Source: Tolypothrix sp. PCC 7712
Lineage (GTDB): Bacteria; Cyanobacteriota; Cyanobacteriia; Cyanobacteriales; Nostocaceae
DNA length: 64,000 nt
Assembly (NCBI RefSeq): GCF_025860405.1
Contig: NZ_CP063785.1
Span: forward strand, 806,001-870,000
Direction of reading: 5' to 3'
The notes beneath the pieces were generated by a model. It was given only the letters and a program-made list of their open reading frames with translations, had not been told where the DNA came from and made no database searches. The translations under genes were made by a program, and so were the position numbers. Positions 10,117 to 19,305 of the stretch are shown here, piece after piece; the first letter of the stretch is position 1, and every line of letters starts with the position of its first letter.

Positions 10117-10776
10117 CTATTGCCACAGTTTACTCATTGGAGATTGATTTAGCCAACTAATAAACATTGATCGCTCTCCTTCGGGTAGATCTTGTAAGCG
10201 ATCGACCACTGGATGAGCGAAGTTAGCATTACCAAAATAGGTTTTTCCTAGCTTATGGAGTTCTTGTAACAGAGTAATTACATGATTTTCTTGCCAAGAA
10301 GGCAGACTGGTCGTATCCAGTGGGTCTTCATTGAGCAAATATTTTACGGCTTCTGGCGAAGATGCTTGTGGCAATTGCTTCTGCCGCAATACTTCCGTAA
10401 TATCTTTTTCAAATAAAGCTGCTTGTTTAGAACCTAAAAAATCTTCTATTTCTAGATAGACTGCTTGCAGCAGCAAAATACTAGCTTGGATAAACACTCC
10501 TGTCTTGCTATGGACATCCGTATCAGAACCTAGCTGGTCTAAACGGATTTTTCCCCAGATGCTATAGCGGTCTGGTTCTTCCAACAAGACACAGGCTTTA
10601 CCTCGCCCGTCTGTTAATTCTCTCCACAAAGCTCTGGCTTCTTCCTCTTGGCTAGCTTTAAAAACACTAATCAAGCGGAAAGTTTGCCCCTGATAGTGGA
10701 GGACTGGCATTGGCTGCTCTCGCTTAGGGTGCGGAATGCTTGATATTTCTACATCCTGCCGTTTGAGAATAAACAT
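10117..10776 (-). CDS. Conserved cyanobacterial protein, Npun_F0813-like
   Basis: 219 residues, soluble, with no signal peptide or membrane span. The N-terminus (MFILKRQDVEISSIPHPKREQ and FRLISVFKASQEEEARALW) resembles a protein family conserved in cyanobacteria that I associate with the name Npun_F0813; this is from memory. The C-terminal half is helical and ends in FISWLNQSPMSKLWQ. Its function is unknown. It stands alone. Confidence 0.6.
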   Translation of the reverse strand: MFILKRQDVEISSIPHPKREQPMPVLHYQGQTFRLISVFKASQEEEARALWRELTDGRGKACVLLEEPDRYSIWGKIRLDQLGSDTDVHSKTGVFIQASILLLQAVYLEIEDFLGSKQAALFEKDITEVLRQKQLPQASSPEAVKYLLNEDPLDTTSLPSWQENHVITLLQELHKLGKTYFGNANFAHPVVDRLQDLPEGERSMFISWLNQSPMSKLWQ

Positions 10777-11132
10777 GGCACTAGCAAATAACTCCTCTCA
10801 GGGGCGTTCTCAATATGCGATCTATAATCTGATTTCCAGGCATCGCCAAGAGTGCGATTACCTAGCGTTAAGTAGGGGTCAGCCTCGCGATCGCCAGAGG
10901 TTGCTCTACAGTAATTCGCCCAAAGGTGATTTACGCCAATACCCAAATAACCCATTGACCACACAATATATTTAATAAATAGTCCATTTACTTCGTTTAA
11001 AGTGTACATTGACTAACTAGCGACTAGCATCTTAGCCTTGCTACTAGCAGATCTGCAATTTTCAATTGCCTATTGCTAGAGAAAACGATATAATTGGAGA
11101 GATGACTCATTAAAGAGCCACAGCATTATGTT
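10777..11132. other. Intergenic, upstream of tRNA-Arg
   Basis: About 350 bp with no convincing gene. Overlapping short frames on both strands lack ribosome sites. The tRNA promoter must lie in the last 100 bp. Nothing else was recognised. Confidence 0.3.
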
Positions 11133-11205
11133 GGGCGCGTAGCTCAGTGGATAGAGCCACGGATTTCTAATCCGTTGGTCGCAGGTTCGAACCCTGCCGC
11201 GCTCG
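11133..11205 (+). tRNA. tRNA-Arg (anticodon UCU)
   Basis: 73 nt folding as a cloverleaf. The acceptor arm GGGCGCG pairs with CGCGCTC (one G-U), with discriminator G. The D arm is GCTC...GAGC, the anticodon arm CGGAT/ATCCG surrounds TTTCTAA with anticodon TCT, and the T arm is GCAGG-TTCGAAC-CCTGC. CCA is not encoded. It reads AGA arginine codons. Confidence 0.95.
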
Positions 11206-11773
11206 TTTTAAATTGCAATGCCAAAGTTTTGGCATTACCAAAATAACCTACTTTTTCCAAGGTAGCTTTGTACCCATCTCAGTTAATGCCGAGAAAAATA
11301 GATATAAGATAATTAGACCAGCAGTAATCAAAAATAAAACAATATCGTTATTCATTTTCCGTCTTTGAACTCCAAAAGATAAATTTTCTCCATTCCTCTA
11401 CGCGATCAAACTTTTCTTAGCTGCTGTTTGCGTCTCTATCCTCCATAAGATAAGGTGCTGTTTTATGACAACCCCCTAAAGGAATATTTTGTTAAAAATT
11501 TAGCAATTTTTGGGATCGGTAATCAACGTAGCGAGAGCCAGAATAATAAGTAAATAGATAACATTTATACTTAAATATCAGTGTTTAAATGACTTTTTGT
11601 AACGCTTTTTGTAACTGACACCCTGACAGCAGGCTACTGTGTAACACTGGAAATGGAGAGTTAATTCGGCGACCGCGTTTGTTTTTATTATTGATAGGCT
11701 TTTTCCTTTTGGTATTCACAAACTTTTCTCCGAAATCTAAATCTCTACACCGTTTTGATTTTGGAGACGACTT
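11206..11773. other. Intergenic: small minus-strand frame and long leader of the RNA-binding protein gene
   Basis: Between tRNA-Arg and the RRM gene. The left part holds a 35-codon membrane-type frame on the minus strand (separate entry). The right 400 bp are presumably promoter and 5' untranslated leader of the RNA-binding protein; such genes in cyanobacteria often have long, cold-responsive leaders. A clear GGAG ribosome site lies 9 bp before its start. Confidence 0.4.
11248..11355 (-). CDS. Candidate 35-residue single-span membrane peptide
   Basis: A complete frame from ATG at 11355 to TAG: MNNDIVLFLITAGLIILYL, then FFSALTEMGTKLPWKK. It has one clear hydrophobic span with a charged tail, the size and shape of small subunits found in thylakoid complexes, but the sequence does not match any I know (not PetG, PetL, PetM, PetN or PsaM). 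A purine-rich GACGGAAA precedes the start. It is too short to be sure; conservation of the frame in related genomes would decide. Confidence 0.35.
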   Translation of the reverse strand: MNNDIVLFLITAGLIILYLFFSALTEMGTKLPWKK

Positions 11774-12085
11774 ATGTCAGTTTATGTAGGCAATCTTTCC
11801 TACGAAGTTACAGAAGAGAGTTTGAATGCTGTATTTGCAGAATATGGTTCTGTAAAACGCGTTCAGCTGCCTACTGATCGTGAAACAGGTCGTTTACGCG
11901 GCTTTGGTTTTGTAGAGATGAGTTCCGATGCTGAAGAAGCAGCTGCCATTGAAGCACTTGATGGTGCTGAGTGGATGGGACGTGACCTCAAAGTCAATAA
12001 GGCTAAACCAAAGGAAAATCGAGGAGGTTCCTTTGGTGGTAACCGTGGTGGTGGCTACGGCGGTGGTTCTCGTAATCGCTACTAA
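11774..12085 (+). CDS. Glycine-rich RRM RNA-binding protein (cyanobacterial Rbp type)
   Basis: 103 residues: one RNA-recognition motif with RNP2 VYVGNL at 3-8 and RNP1 RGFGFVEM near 42-49, followed by a short glycine/arginine tail (GGSFGGNRGGGYGGGSRNRY). This is the standard form of the cyanobacterial Rbp family, which binds RNA in the cytoplasm and is often induced by cold. A GGAG ribosome site lies 9 bp upstream of the ATG. A terminator follows at 12157-12182. Confidence 0.93.
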   Translation: MSVYVGNLSYEVTEESLNAVFAEYGSVKRVQLPTDRETGRLRGFGFVEMSSDAEEAAAIEALDGAEWMGRDLKVNKAKPKENRGGSFGGNRGGGYGGGSRNRY

Positions 12086-12156
12086 GCTACTGTATTTGAC
12101 ATCACAAGTACAGGTTTATTTGTTTTTAAATAAGTCTATATAGATTTTGGCTGAGG

Positions 12157-12182
12157 CTCAGGCAAGATGCTTGAGTCTTTTT
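12157..12182 (+). terminator. Rho-independent terminator after the RRM gene
   Basis: Stem CTCAGGC / GCTTGAG (12157-12175, one G-U pair, loop AAGAT) followed by TCTTTTT. It is 70 bp downstream of the RNA-binding protein stop codon. Confidence 0.7.
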
Positions 12183-12203
12183 GCTGTTAATAAAAATCTG
12201 TAT

Positions 12204-12399
12204 CAATACTGCTCGGTTAAGGATTTTCAAATCGGAATTTAGTTTGGGGAAAAGGTGTACCCCTGCGCTTAAGCAAGCTACGCGTAGCGTCTCCGCAGGA
12301 GAAAGGTTAAGGGTTTCGCCGTGAGCGTCAGCCGAACGGTTAAAGGTTTTTTCTTGGCCCTTTTCCCTTTCCCCTTTTGCCTTTAACCGACAAGTATTG
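12204..12399 (+). mobile_element. CAATACT-family MITE, copy A (196 bp, with two nested repeats)
   Basis: The element begins CAATACTGCTCGGTTAAGG and ends in CCGACAAGTATTG, an imperfect inverted repeat. It is flanked by AAATCTGTAT (12194-12203) and AAATGTGTAT (12400-12409), a 10-bp target duplication with one change. It differs from the 126-bp core (copies B and D) by a 44-bp insert at 12258-12301 containing GCGTAGCGTCTCCGCAGGAG and a 25-bp insert at 12315-12339. Non-coding. Confidence 0.85.
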
Positions 12400-12448
12400 A
12401 AATGTGTATAAGTTATAGAAGAATCTGCTTTATTTCTGCGCGGCAATT

Positions 12449-12919
12449 TTAAGCCAATATGATTTCAGCGCGGACAACTCCAGCGCGTTCATGACGGGCT
12501 AAAAGTTGAACTTTGCTACCCGCAGGCCCGCGCACAACCCATTCAACCTTGGCGCGGTCTTGGGTTGGGTCGCTTTGTCTCCTCGTCGGATATGAAGGTT
12601 TATAGGCACGTCCCTCTAGTTGTCCTAATTCTTCGCGGAGTTTGCCTGTGATTAAAGTTACGCTATCAGGTAATTGAATTTCACAAATACAGCCCTTGAC
12701 GAGCTTTTTATCTAACGCTTTTTGGGTAATGTATGTAGGTAGCCAACCTGTATTTTGTACTACTAAATCTACTTGATATATGTCATTACCTAAATTATGG
12801 ACATTAGTTTGATCAATCTCCAAGCGGGGAGAGATTAATAAATGCCACACTAACCAATTAGGAAACAGGGCTATCTCCCGTTCTAAAAACTCTGGAGGTG
12901 GATTCACCCAAGCATACAT
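12449..12919 (-). pseudogene. M14 carboxypeptidase, 3' part cut off by an insertion sequence
   Basis: This frame continues the peptidase gene on the other side of the inserted element. Joining GGWDT (right fragment) to MYAWVNPPPEFLERE here after removing the element and one copy of TACATA restores one continuous reading frame. The fragment holds a 157-codon C-terminal domain (IYQVDLVVQNTGWLPTYI..., beta-rich) with no catalytic residues. An ATG happens to lie at 12919, but no ribosome site of its own was seen. Confidence 0.85.
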
Positions 12920-12920
12920 A

Positions 12921-14592
12921 GGGCTTGCTGAAAAAGTCATTCCAAGGCAAGAGAAAAATTGACTCAGTAGTCAGGGAAGAGCAAATATAAGTTTTTGTTG
13001 TCTGCAATCAAACAGAACATCACTTTTGCTAATAAAAGAAGTGAAAAAAGATGTAATGTTGAAAAATTGGCATAAAAATTCCCAAAAAAGCCGTGAAACA
13101 AGGGTAGAAAGATTCATGACTAAAAAAGTAATAGCAATAGCAGTGACAGAGGTATGAGGAAGTTTAGCCATGACTCTACCCAAGCTAAATCTTCGTTTAC
13201 CTTGTCCGAATTTACCCTCAATAGAGTTACGAATTAGCTCATCTTCTCGTGCTTGTTTCTTTTTTTCAGGACTGACATTTTTAGGTGGTCTCCCTAAAGG
13301 TGGCCCACTAATTCTAATTCCTCTTTCTTGACACCAAGAGCGGTTGTCTCTAGTGCGATAAATTTTATCAACATGAACTGATTGAGGATAATACCCGGTG
13401 TAGTTTTTGTAGGCTTCTACTTGTGATTTTAAGTCGCCTGATTCGTTAAAATTATCCCAACTAATATGGTCTAAAAATACATAGCCATCATAGCAACTAG
13501 CTGAAAGCTTTGCCCCAAACTCTACTTTTTTTCCAGCTTTACCACGGACTATCGGACGAATGTGTGGTTGATTTAAACTGACAATACGGTCTTCTATACT
13601 AATTTTTTTATTTTCATATAACCAAAGTTGTTGACGATAAATTTCTGCTACTACCAGTAATTTCTTATATTGCCTATTACTCAGGTTGAAGAGTGACGCA
13701 CCTAACTCCATTAGCTGCTGAATGTGAACTAAATTTCTTTTGATATATTGTAGTTGCCGTTTAATGGCTTTCCTTCTTTCTTTAATGGTCGGTTTTCTTT
13801 TTTTGGCTACCAATAAGTAATTCTTTCTAGCTATATTTCTATAGGTTCTCGGTTTTTTGATACTCTTTAACAAGAGGGAGTTATATAAAATATCTATAAT
13901 TGTTTCTGTATGCTTTCTGGCTTGATTTAATAATCCTAAGTCTGTGGGATAACTGATATCCGCTGGCGCACAACTCGCATCTAATATTAATTTTCCCCGA
14001 TTGGTCGGCTCATTTTTTAAATCCTCGGTTTCTGACTTTTTTGATTTTACTTCTACCTCCTCTTTACTTTCTAACACTTGCTTGACTATTTCTCGATTCA
14101 GTTTGTTAACTAATTTTATATCTATTCTTTCTCTAAAGTGAACTAACATTGACGCATCAAATGGGGCATTATTGCTATAGCAAGACATTCCTATAAAGTA
14201 TTGCAGATAGGGATTCTCCCTAATTTGCTCTACTGTCTCCCTATCACTTATGCCTAGTTTTTCTTTAATTATTAATGCCCCTAATGCCATCCTAAATGTT
14301 TTGGCTGGCGCGCCCATTTCTGCTGAAAATATTGCTGCGTACTCTGCTTCAAATTCTGACCAAGGTATCATCTCCGCCATGATTACCCAACGGTTATCTG
14401 AGGCTAGTTTTCCCCCAAAGGGTAGTTCAAAGTCTTCTGCTGCTGTTTCTTGCTTTTGCGCTTTTCGATACATATCAACGCAACTTGCTACAAGGGTTTT
14501 TACTTACTTTATCCTTTTTCCTTGCACTTTATTCTCTTTTGTCCCCCCAAATCTCTTGATTTATCTAGGTTTTTTGTTTATTCTGCAAGCCC
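12921..14592 (-). mobile_element. IS1182/IS5-type insertion sequence inside the M14 peptidase gene
   Basis: 1672 bp bounded by inverted ends GGGCTTGCTGAA (left) and its near-complement TTCTGCAAGCCC (right), flanked by the 6-bp duplication TACATA. It carries one transposase gene on the minus strand. Because both ends, the duplication and an open transposase are intact, the insertion is probably recent and possibly active. Family placement rests on the transposase; the 1182 subgroup is my best guess. Confidence 0.85.
12971..14473 (-). CDS. IS1182/IS5-type transposase
   Basis: 500 residues, intact. The N-terminal DUF772-type domain (FRMALGALIIKEKLGISDRETVEQI, then ENPYLQYFIG) is followed by a DDE catalytic core interrupted by a long basic helical insert (about 190-290). 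Likely catalytic residues are the D of LILDASCAP, the D of VHVDKIYRTRDNR and the E of RNSIEGKFGQGKRRF. That layout and length fit IS1182 relatives in the IS5 superfamily. It reads in the same direction as the peptidase gene it disrupts. Confidence 0.9.
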   Translation of the reverse strand: MYRKAQKQETAAEDFELPFGGKLASDNRWVIMAEMIPWSEFEAEYAAIFSAEMGAPAKTFRMALGALIIKEKLGISDRETVEQIRENPYLQYFIGMSCYSNNAPFDASMLVHFRERIDIKLVNKLNREIVKQVLESKEEVEVKSKKSETEDLKNEPTNRGKLILDASCAPADISYPTDLGLLNQARKHTETIIDILYNSLLLKSIKKPRTYRNIARKNYLLVAKKRKPTIKERRKAIKRQLQYIKRNLVHIQQLMELGASLFNLSNRQYKKLLVVAEIYRQQLWLYENKKISIEDRIVSLNQPHIRPIVRGKAGKKVEFGAKLSASCYDGYVFLDHISWDNFNESGDLKSQVEAYKNYTGYYPQSVHVDKIYRTRDNRSWCQERGIRISGPPLGRPPKNVSPEKKKQAREDELIRNSIEGKFGQGKRRFSLGRVMAKLPHTSVTAIAITFLVMNLSTLVSRLFWEFLCQFFNITSFFTSFISKSDVLFDCRQQKLIFALP

Positions 14593-15812
14593 TACATAGT
14601 ATCCCAACCACCTAATTCTATTTGACCTAATTGGGGATGCTCGAAGGCATACCAATCTACATAACCTTTGCCTGAGAGTTGTTCGTCATTCCAGCGCAAC
14701 AACTTTAATTCATCTTCTAAAGGATGTTCGCGTTGCCATTCGACGTGTTTATAATCTTTAATTCCCGCTTGGTTTTGGGGACTCCAGACTTCTACTGTCC
14801 AAGCAAATACCCCCCGTTCATCATAAGCCCAGTCATCGAAAGTCCCGGAGATGAAATCTTTGGGGTCATAGCGGAAATCATGAAAAGCAGAAATTGCTGG
14901 GTATGTAGTAAATTCTGCGCCTTTTTGACCAATGTACTGATAAGTACGGAGGTCATTAACCGGAAATTCCTGATCACTGTGATAGCTAAAAGGTCTGATG
15001 ATTACACCGCCAAAAGTATGGAAAGATACAGCCCCAGTAATGTTAGGATGGCTAGTAATAAATTGGACAAGCGATCGCACTTCTGTTTCTGAGGCTGGAT
15101 AAGGGCCTGCCCCTGGCTGTTGAAATTCTTGCCGCCACATCACCGGAAAATTACGATTTAAGTCTAACCTCTGTTGCGGAGGCTGAATATTAATCTGCAC
15201 TCCATCGTAATTTTCTATACGTCCTTCAGGCAAAACTCGGTAATATTGACCGCCTATTTCTGTGGGTTCACGACGCATTAATAACCGGGGTTCAGTAGGG
15301 CAGATTTTCCATGCGCCATTAGCATCAGGGATACGCATGAGTAAAATCCGGCCATCGCCATCGATATCTTCCATGATTAAGCCGTCATTGCTTTCCCTAC
15401 CTTCAGGATAGGGACGGGTAGCAGAACGAATAAATTTTGGTTTGTCAGCCAAAGCCCATTCCGCACCATCAGGGTTAACACGGGGGCATATATAAAAGGT
15501 GCGGCTGTCCAAACAACGAGTAATATCTGGCTGAGTACCGTAGGCTGTAACTAATGTTTGCAGAAGATACAGGCAGACAATTGAGGGTGCTAATTCCGTA
15601 GCATGAATATTGCCATCAACCCATAAAGCAGGTTTTTCTGTATCTGTTCCTGTAGCGAAATTGGTAACAGTCAGCAGCCAAATGTCCCGATTTTCATAAC
15701 TCTTGCCAATGCTTTCTATGCGTACCAGGTGAGGAAATTCCTCAGCATAACTATGCAAGATACTGGTCAATTCTTCGTAACGATAATACTTGTTAAACCG
15801 CACATCTGGCAT
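14592..15812 (-). pseudogene. M14 zinc carboxypeptidase, 5' part with catalytic domain, truncated by IS
   Basis: I start it at the ATG at 15812 because GAGAGGG lies 5 bp upstream; a longer frame begins at 15908. About 406 residues remain. Zinc ligands of the M14 family are present in GNIHATELAPS (H and E) and SFHTFGG (H), and the catalytic glutamate in TVEVWSP, so the whole peptidase domain survives. The frame ends at a TAG formed by two host bases and the first base of the insertion element. The lost C-terminal domain is at 12449-12919. It is probably a secreted or cytoplasmic carboxypeptidase acting on peptide C-termini; no signal peptide is seen. The truncated product might still fold, but I treat the gene as broken. 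Confidence 0.88.
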
Positions 15813-15964
15813 AACTACCCTCTCATGCGCCAGGTGAACATCCTTTACAATACCATTGGCTGGTAATAGGTAATGGGTAAAAACTTTGTCGCAATTACCA
15901 ATTAGCAATTACCTATTACCAAATTCCAACACTATATCTACGTTAACTACCAACTTCGGTCATT

Positions 15965-16462
15965 ATGGTTTATCCGCAACGCATAGAACCCTTACCTGGA
16001 CAAGAATCAGTGTGGGATTATCCCCGTCCGCCACGCCTTGAGGATACAAGCAAACATATTCAAATTATTTTTAATGGCGTAACAATTGTAGATACGCACT
16101 CAGCTAAACGTGTGTTAGAAACTAGCCATCCCCCGGTTTACTATATCCCGCCTGCGGATATCAAAATGGAATACCTGTTGCTAACACCACAATCTAGCTT
16201 TTGTGAATGGAAAGGAAGTGCAGGTTATTACACTCTGCGTGTTGGTGACAAAGAATTTCAAAATGTTGCCTGGTTCTACCCTAATCCCACACCAGCTTTT
16301 GCATCTATCAAAGATTATGTAGCTTTTTATGCTCATATCATGGATGCTTGCTATGTTGATGGCGAAAAAGTACAACCACAACCAGGTAACTTTTACGGTG
16401 GTTGGATTACAAGGGATATTGTTGGGCCTTTTAAAGGTATTCCTGGTAGTTGGGGATGGTGA
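15965..16462 (+). CDS. DUF427 domain protein
   Basis: 165 residues with the DUF427 pattern: a conserved tryptophan-rich beta fold (IQIIFNGVTIVDTHSAKRV, then VYYIPPADIKMEYL, CEWKGSAGYYTLRVG, VAWFYPNPTPAFASIKDYVAFY). The motif CEWKG is the family hallmark. The function is unknown. It diverges from the M14 peptidase gene with about 150 bp between the two starts, so they share a promoter region. Good start context at ATG 15965. Confidence 0.88.
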   Translation: MVYPQRIEPLPGQESVWDYPRPPRLEDTSKHIQIIFNGVTIVDTHSAKRVLETSHPPVYYIPPADIKMEYLLLTPQSSFCEWKGSAGYYTLRVGDKEFQNVAWFYPNPTPAFASIKDYVAFYAHIMDACYVDGEKVQPQPGNFYGGWITRDIVGPFKGIPGSWGW

Positions 16463-16590
16463 ATCAATTTTGGATTTTGCGGAAAGTTGCGTGGGCGGTG
16501 AGTGCAGCCACACGTGCGGCTATGCCGCCGAGTGGACTGCCGAACCCGAAGGGGTTCCCCGACTTGAGCAAACTTTCCAAGACGGATTTT
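16463..16590 (-). repeat. Dispersed repeat, long form (related copy at 45791-45868)
   Basis: On the minus strand it reads ATCCGTCTTGGAAAGTTTGC ... CGCAACTTTCCGCAAAATCC. The same arms occur at 45791-45868, where the middle is much shorter. The centre here adds a GC-rich palindromic block (GGCGGCATAGCCGCACG). It is non-coding and lies just past the DUF427 stop. Confidence 0.6.
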
Positions 16591-16760
16591 AGATTTTAGA
16601 TTGTCTCCCTTACGTGGATTTCAGAAATCAAATATGAATCCTATCTTTAGCTTACTTCTGGCACAGCCACTATAAATTTAGAAGCCAATTTAAATATTAA
16701 TCTTCTCCTGACGGAGAGGCTACGCCAACAATCCAAAATCTAAAATCTAAAATTCGGTGA

Positions 16761-17456
16761 CTATTGTCGTCGCTTAGTGCGATATGGCCTGATGAGCAAA
16801 CTGACTCCAGTTGCCCAGGCAATTGAAGCTGTCCAGCCTGCTAAGATATCGCTGGGATAGTGGACTCCCAAGTATAGGCGTGTCCAGCCAATTGCTAAGA
16901 CAAATATACCTCCAGCAATCAGAACTAAGAGACTCCAGCGACTACCCCAAGTGAGAATTACTAAGGCTACTACCAGAGTCATACTTGACATAGCATGACC
17001 GCTAGGAAATCCGTAGTCAAACTCTGGGGCTGGTGATTCCCACAGGTGGGGGCGTACTCGATGTAACAGTACTTTTGCGGTGCGATTAATGATGATGCTT
17101 CCCAGCAGAGTGGTGAGGAGGTAAGCAAGTTTACGCCATTGTCTGCGGATAAACAAAGCCAATGCGATCGCACTAGCAACCGGAAATACACCCCAGAATA
17201 CTCCCAATTTGGTCAGTGTGGAAGCAAAAACATCTAGTTGCGGTTGGGCTGTGGAGTGTATTGCTAACAGGATAGGTACATCCCAAGCAAAGCCAGCTTC
17301 CTTCTCCCAAACTTCCTCGGCTAATTCTCCAAAGATTTGTAGGGGTAAAAATACGCCGATGAGCAAGATAAAGAGTGCAGCACGGCGCTTAACAACCAAA
17401 TGCCACAAAAAAGTTAGGAAAGACTTGGAGTATCGCCAAAAAGCAGAGTTAAACAT
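16761..17456 (-). CDS. PAP2-family membrane phosphatase
   Basis: 231 residues with about six membrane spans. The three phosphatase signatures are present: KVLLHRVRPH, PSGHAMSS and RLYLGVHYPSDILAG, which supply the catalytic histidines and the phosphate-binding lysine/arginines. Such enzymes remove phosphate from lipid phosphates (phosphatidic acid, undecaprenyl or other isoprenoid diphosphates) at the membrane. The substrate cannot be told from sequence. It stands alone. Confidence 0.92.
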   Translation of the reverse strand: MFNSAFWRYSKSFLTFLWHLVVKRRAALFILLIGVFLPLQIFGELAEEVWEKEAGFAWDVPILLAIHSTAQPQLDVFASTLTKLGVFWGVFPVASAIALALFIRRQWRKLAYLLTTLLGSIIINRTAKVLLHRVRPHLWESPAPEFDYGFPSGHAMSSMTLVVALVILTWGSRWSLLVLIAGGIFVLAIGWTRLYLGVHYPSDILAGWTASIAWATGVSLLIRPYRTKRRQ

Positions 17457-17701
17457 TGAGTTTGTCAGATTAACTTGAAAATTGGTGTAGTAATCTGGAA
17501 GCTACGACCAATTGAAAATTAAGCTTTAACTCTGATAATATAAGCTTTCTCAACTCTCACCTGAGTTGAAGTAGCGATCGCTGCTGCTGTATTCACTTCC
17601 ATAGCTCCATAAATCAGTCCAATAAATGTCATATTCCTGAAAAAACACAGATAACATAGACTTCCGTATAATTGCTAGTTAGTTTCAATAGATAGTCCCT
17701 C

Positions 17702-18238
17702 ATGAAAGTAGAAGTGGTACCGCATGACGCAACATGGAGTGTCAAATTTGAGGAGGAAGCCAAGCGAATTGCACTAGCACTTGGTGACAATGTCGTAGCA
17801 ATTCACCATATTGGTAGCACCTCAATTCCCAATATTTATGCCAAACCAATTATTGATCTGTTGGTTCAGGTGAAAGACCTTGCTAAGTTAGATCAGCAAT
17901 GTTCAGCGATGATTGCATTAGGTTATGAGGCTATGGGTGAGTTTGGCTTACCTGGTCGTCGTTTCTTTCGCAAGGATAATGAAGCAGGTACTAGGACGCA
18001 TCACGTTCACATTTTTGTGTTTGACATTTTTGAAGTGCAAAGACATTTAGCATTTCGCGATTACATGATTGCACATCCTGATGATGCGCTCAAATACAGT
18101 GACTTGAAACGTCAATTAGCCAAGCAATTCCCGCAAGATATCCAAGGATATGTCAATGGGAAAGATGGATTCGTCAAGGAGATGGAAAGAAAAGCCCTAG
18201 AATGGAAGCGATCGCAACAAACGATAGGTAACTCTTAA
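17702..18238 (+). CDS. GrpB family protein (nucleotidyltransferase fold)
   Basis: 178 residues matching the GrpB/UPF0157 family: VVPHDATWSVKFEEEAKRI at the start, IHHIGSTSIPNIYAKPIIDLLV as the nucleotidyltransferase-like core, and a HVHIF motif followed by FRDYMIAHPDDALKYSDLKRQL. The GST...D.L pattern suggests an NTP-binding fold. Its biological role is poorly known. Single gene, ATG at 17702. Confidence 0.9.
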   Translation: MKVEVVPHDATWSVKFEEEAKRIALALGDNVVAIHHIGSTSIPNIYAKPIIDLLVQVKDLAKLDQQCSAMIALGYEAMGEFGLPGRRFFRKDNEAGTRTHHVHIFVFDIFEVQRHLAFRDYMIAHPDDALKYSDLKRQLAKQFPQDIQGYVNGKDGFVKEMERKALEWKRSQQTIGNS

Positions 18239-18312
18239 CTAAAGCTAGAGTGAAGAAGTTTTTTATTTGCTGCTTGCGCCTAAAAGCGCTGGTAAGGTTG
18301 TTATATTTGGTG

Positions 18313-19305
18313 TTACTTTGAAGCTTTTGGTTCAAATATTAAGTACGTCCCTCCTAAACCCTCTACCAGTGTGCGCGTATTAGCAACCATCATACTTTGA
18401 TAAGTTTCTCCCTCCGTTCCCGGCCTTCCCAATCCATCAGCATAAAGTTGTCTTTCGGAAAGTTTGACTGTAGCTTCTTTAGCTACAGACTGAATCACAT
18501 TAGAATTAATATCTGCTTCTGCAAAAATTGTCGGTACTTTCGCTCGTTCAACATTTTTAGCCAAGTTCTTCACTTGTGTATTTGTTGGCCTGTCATTGGT
18601 GTTAATACCTTCTAAAGTTCCTATTAACGACAAACCGTAAGCTTGAGTGTAATAACCAAGTGCATTATGGGTAGTAACTACTGTCCGTTTATTGTTAGGA
18701 ATACTGGCAATTCTAGCTTTAATCCATCGGTCTAATTGGTTGAGTTCTTGGGTAATTTTTCTTTTATTACTATTATAAGTTTTTGTATTGCTAGGTTCTA
18801 ATTTGCCTAAGTTACTGCTAATTACCTCAACCATTCTGAGAGCATACTTGGTATTGTGCCAAATATGAGGGTCGGTGACTATGTTGCCATCCTCCCTAAA
18901 TTTTTGGGGTTTGGGAACAGCAAGGGGAGCAACAGCAATTTTCGGTGCAGCACTTTTAATTGTTTTAATTTGTCTAATCAGCCTTGGTTCTAAATTATAG
19001 CCGTTATATAAAATCAAATTAGCTTGTTCTAAAGCTTCTCGGTCTTCTGGTTTTGGCTGGTAAATATGTGGGTCTGTACCTGGCGGAATTAAGCAGGTAA
19101 GGTTAATAGTAGTTTTGGCAATTTGTCTGGCAAAATCACATATTATACTTGTGGTGGCAACTACTCGCGGCAGATTAGTATTTACTCGCGTGGTGGTTTG
19201 AGTCAAGGAAGTACTTGTTGCTTGGTTCCCACAGCCAACAAATCCTATTGTTAAAGCGATGAGTGCGGCACGGATAGAATTATCTTTTATTACTAATTTT
19301 GACAT
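18313..19305 (-). CDS. Metal ABC transporter substrate-binding lipoprotein (ZnuA/MntC type)
   Basis: 330 residues. The N-terminus carries a lipoprotein signal with lipobox FVGC. Four metal-ligand positions of the cluster A-I family are visible: DPHIWHNT (H), THNALGYY (H), FAEADINS (E) and YADGLG (D). The histidine-rich loop often seen in zinc-specific ZnuA is absent, which leans toward manganese or a broad specificity; that is inference. No ATPase or permease gene adjoins it, so it must work with a transporter encoded elsewhere. A palindrome upstream (19329-19347) could be a Fur/Zur-family operator. Confidence 0.88.
   Translation of the reverse strand: MSKLVIKDNSIRAALIALTIGFVGCGNQATSTSLTQTTTRVNTNLPRVVATTSIICDFARQIAKTTINLTCLIPPGTDPHIYQPKPEDREALEQANLILYNGYNLEPRLIRQIKTIKSAAPKIAVAPLAVPKPQKFREDGNIVTDPHIWHNTKYALRMVEVISSNLGKLEPSNTKTYNSNKRKITQELNQLDRWIKARIASIPNNKRTVVTTHNALGYYTQAYGLSLIGTLEGINTNDRPTNTQVKNLAKNVERAKVPTIFAEADINSNVIQSVAKEATVKLSERQLYADGLGRPGTEGETYQSMMVANTRTLVEGLGGTYLIFEPKASK

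Larger units (their letters stand above)
12915..14598. repeat. 6-bp target-site duplication TACATA
   Basis: TACATA stands at 12915-12920 and 14593-14598, immediately outside the inverted ends GGGCTTGCTGAA and TTCTGCAAGCCC of the inserted element. Deleting the element and one copy restores the M14 peptidase frame exactly. Confidence 0.85.

Noticed and set aside
10749..11009. 86-codon minus-strand frame upstream of the Npun_F0813-like gene
   Set aside because: Overlaps the start of the supported gene and contains dispersed repeat sequence; no recognisable product.
12126..12446. 106-codon minus-strand frame
   Set aside because: It only translates the MITE copy A and its nested repeats.
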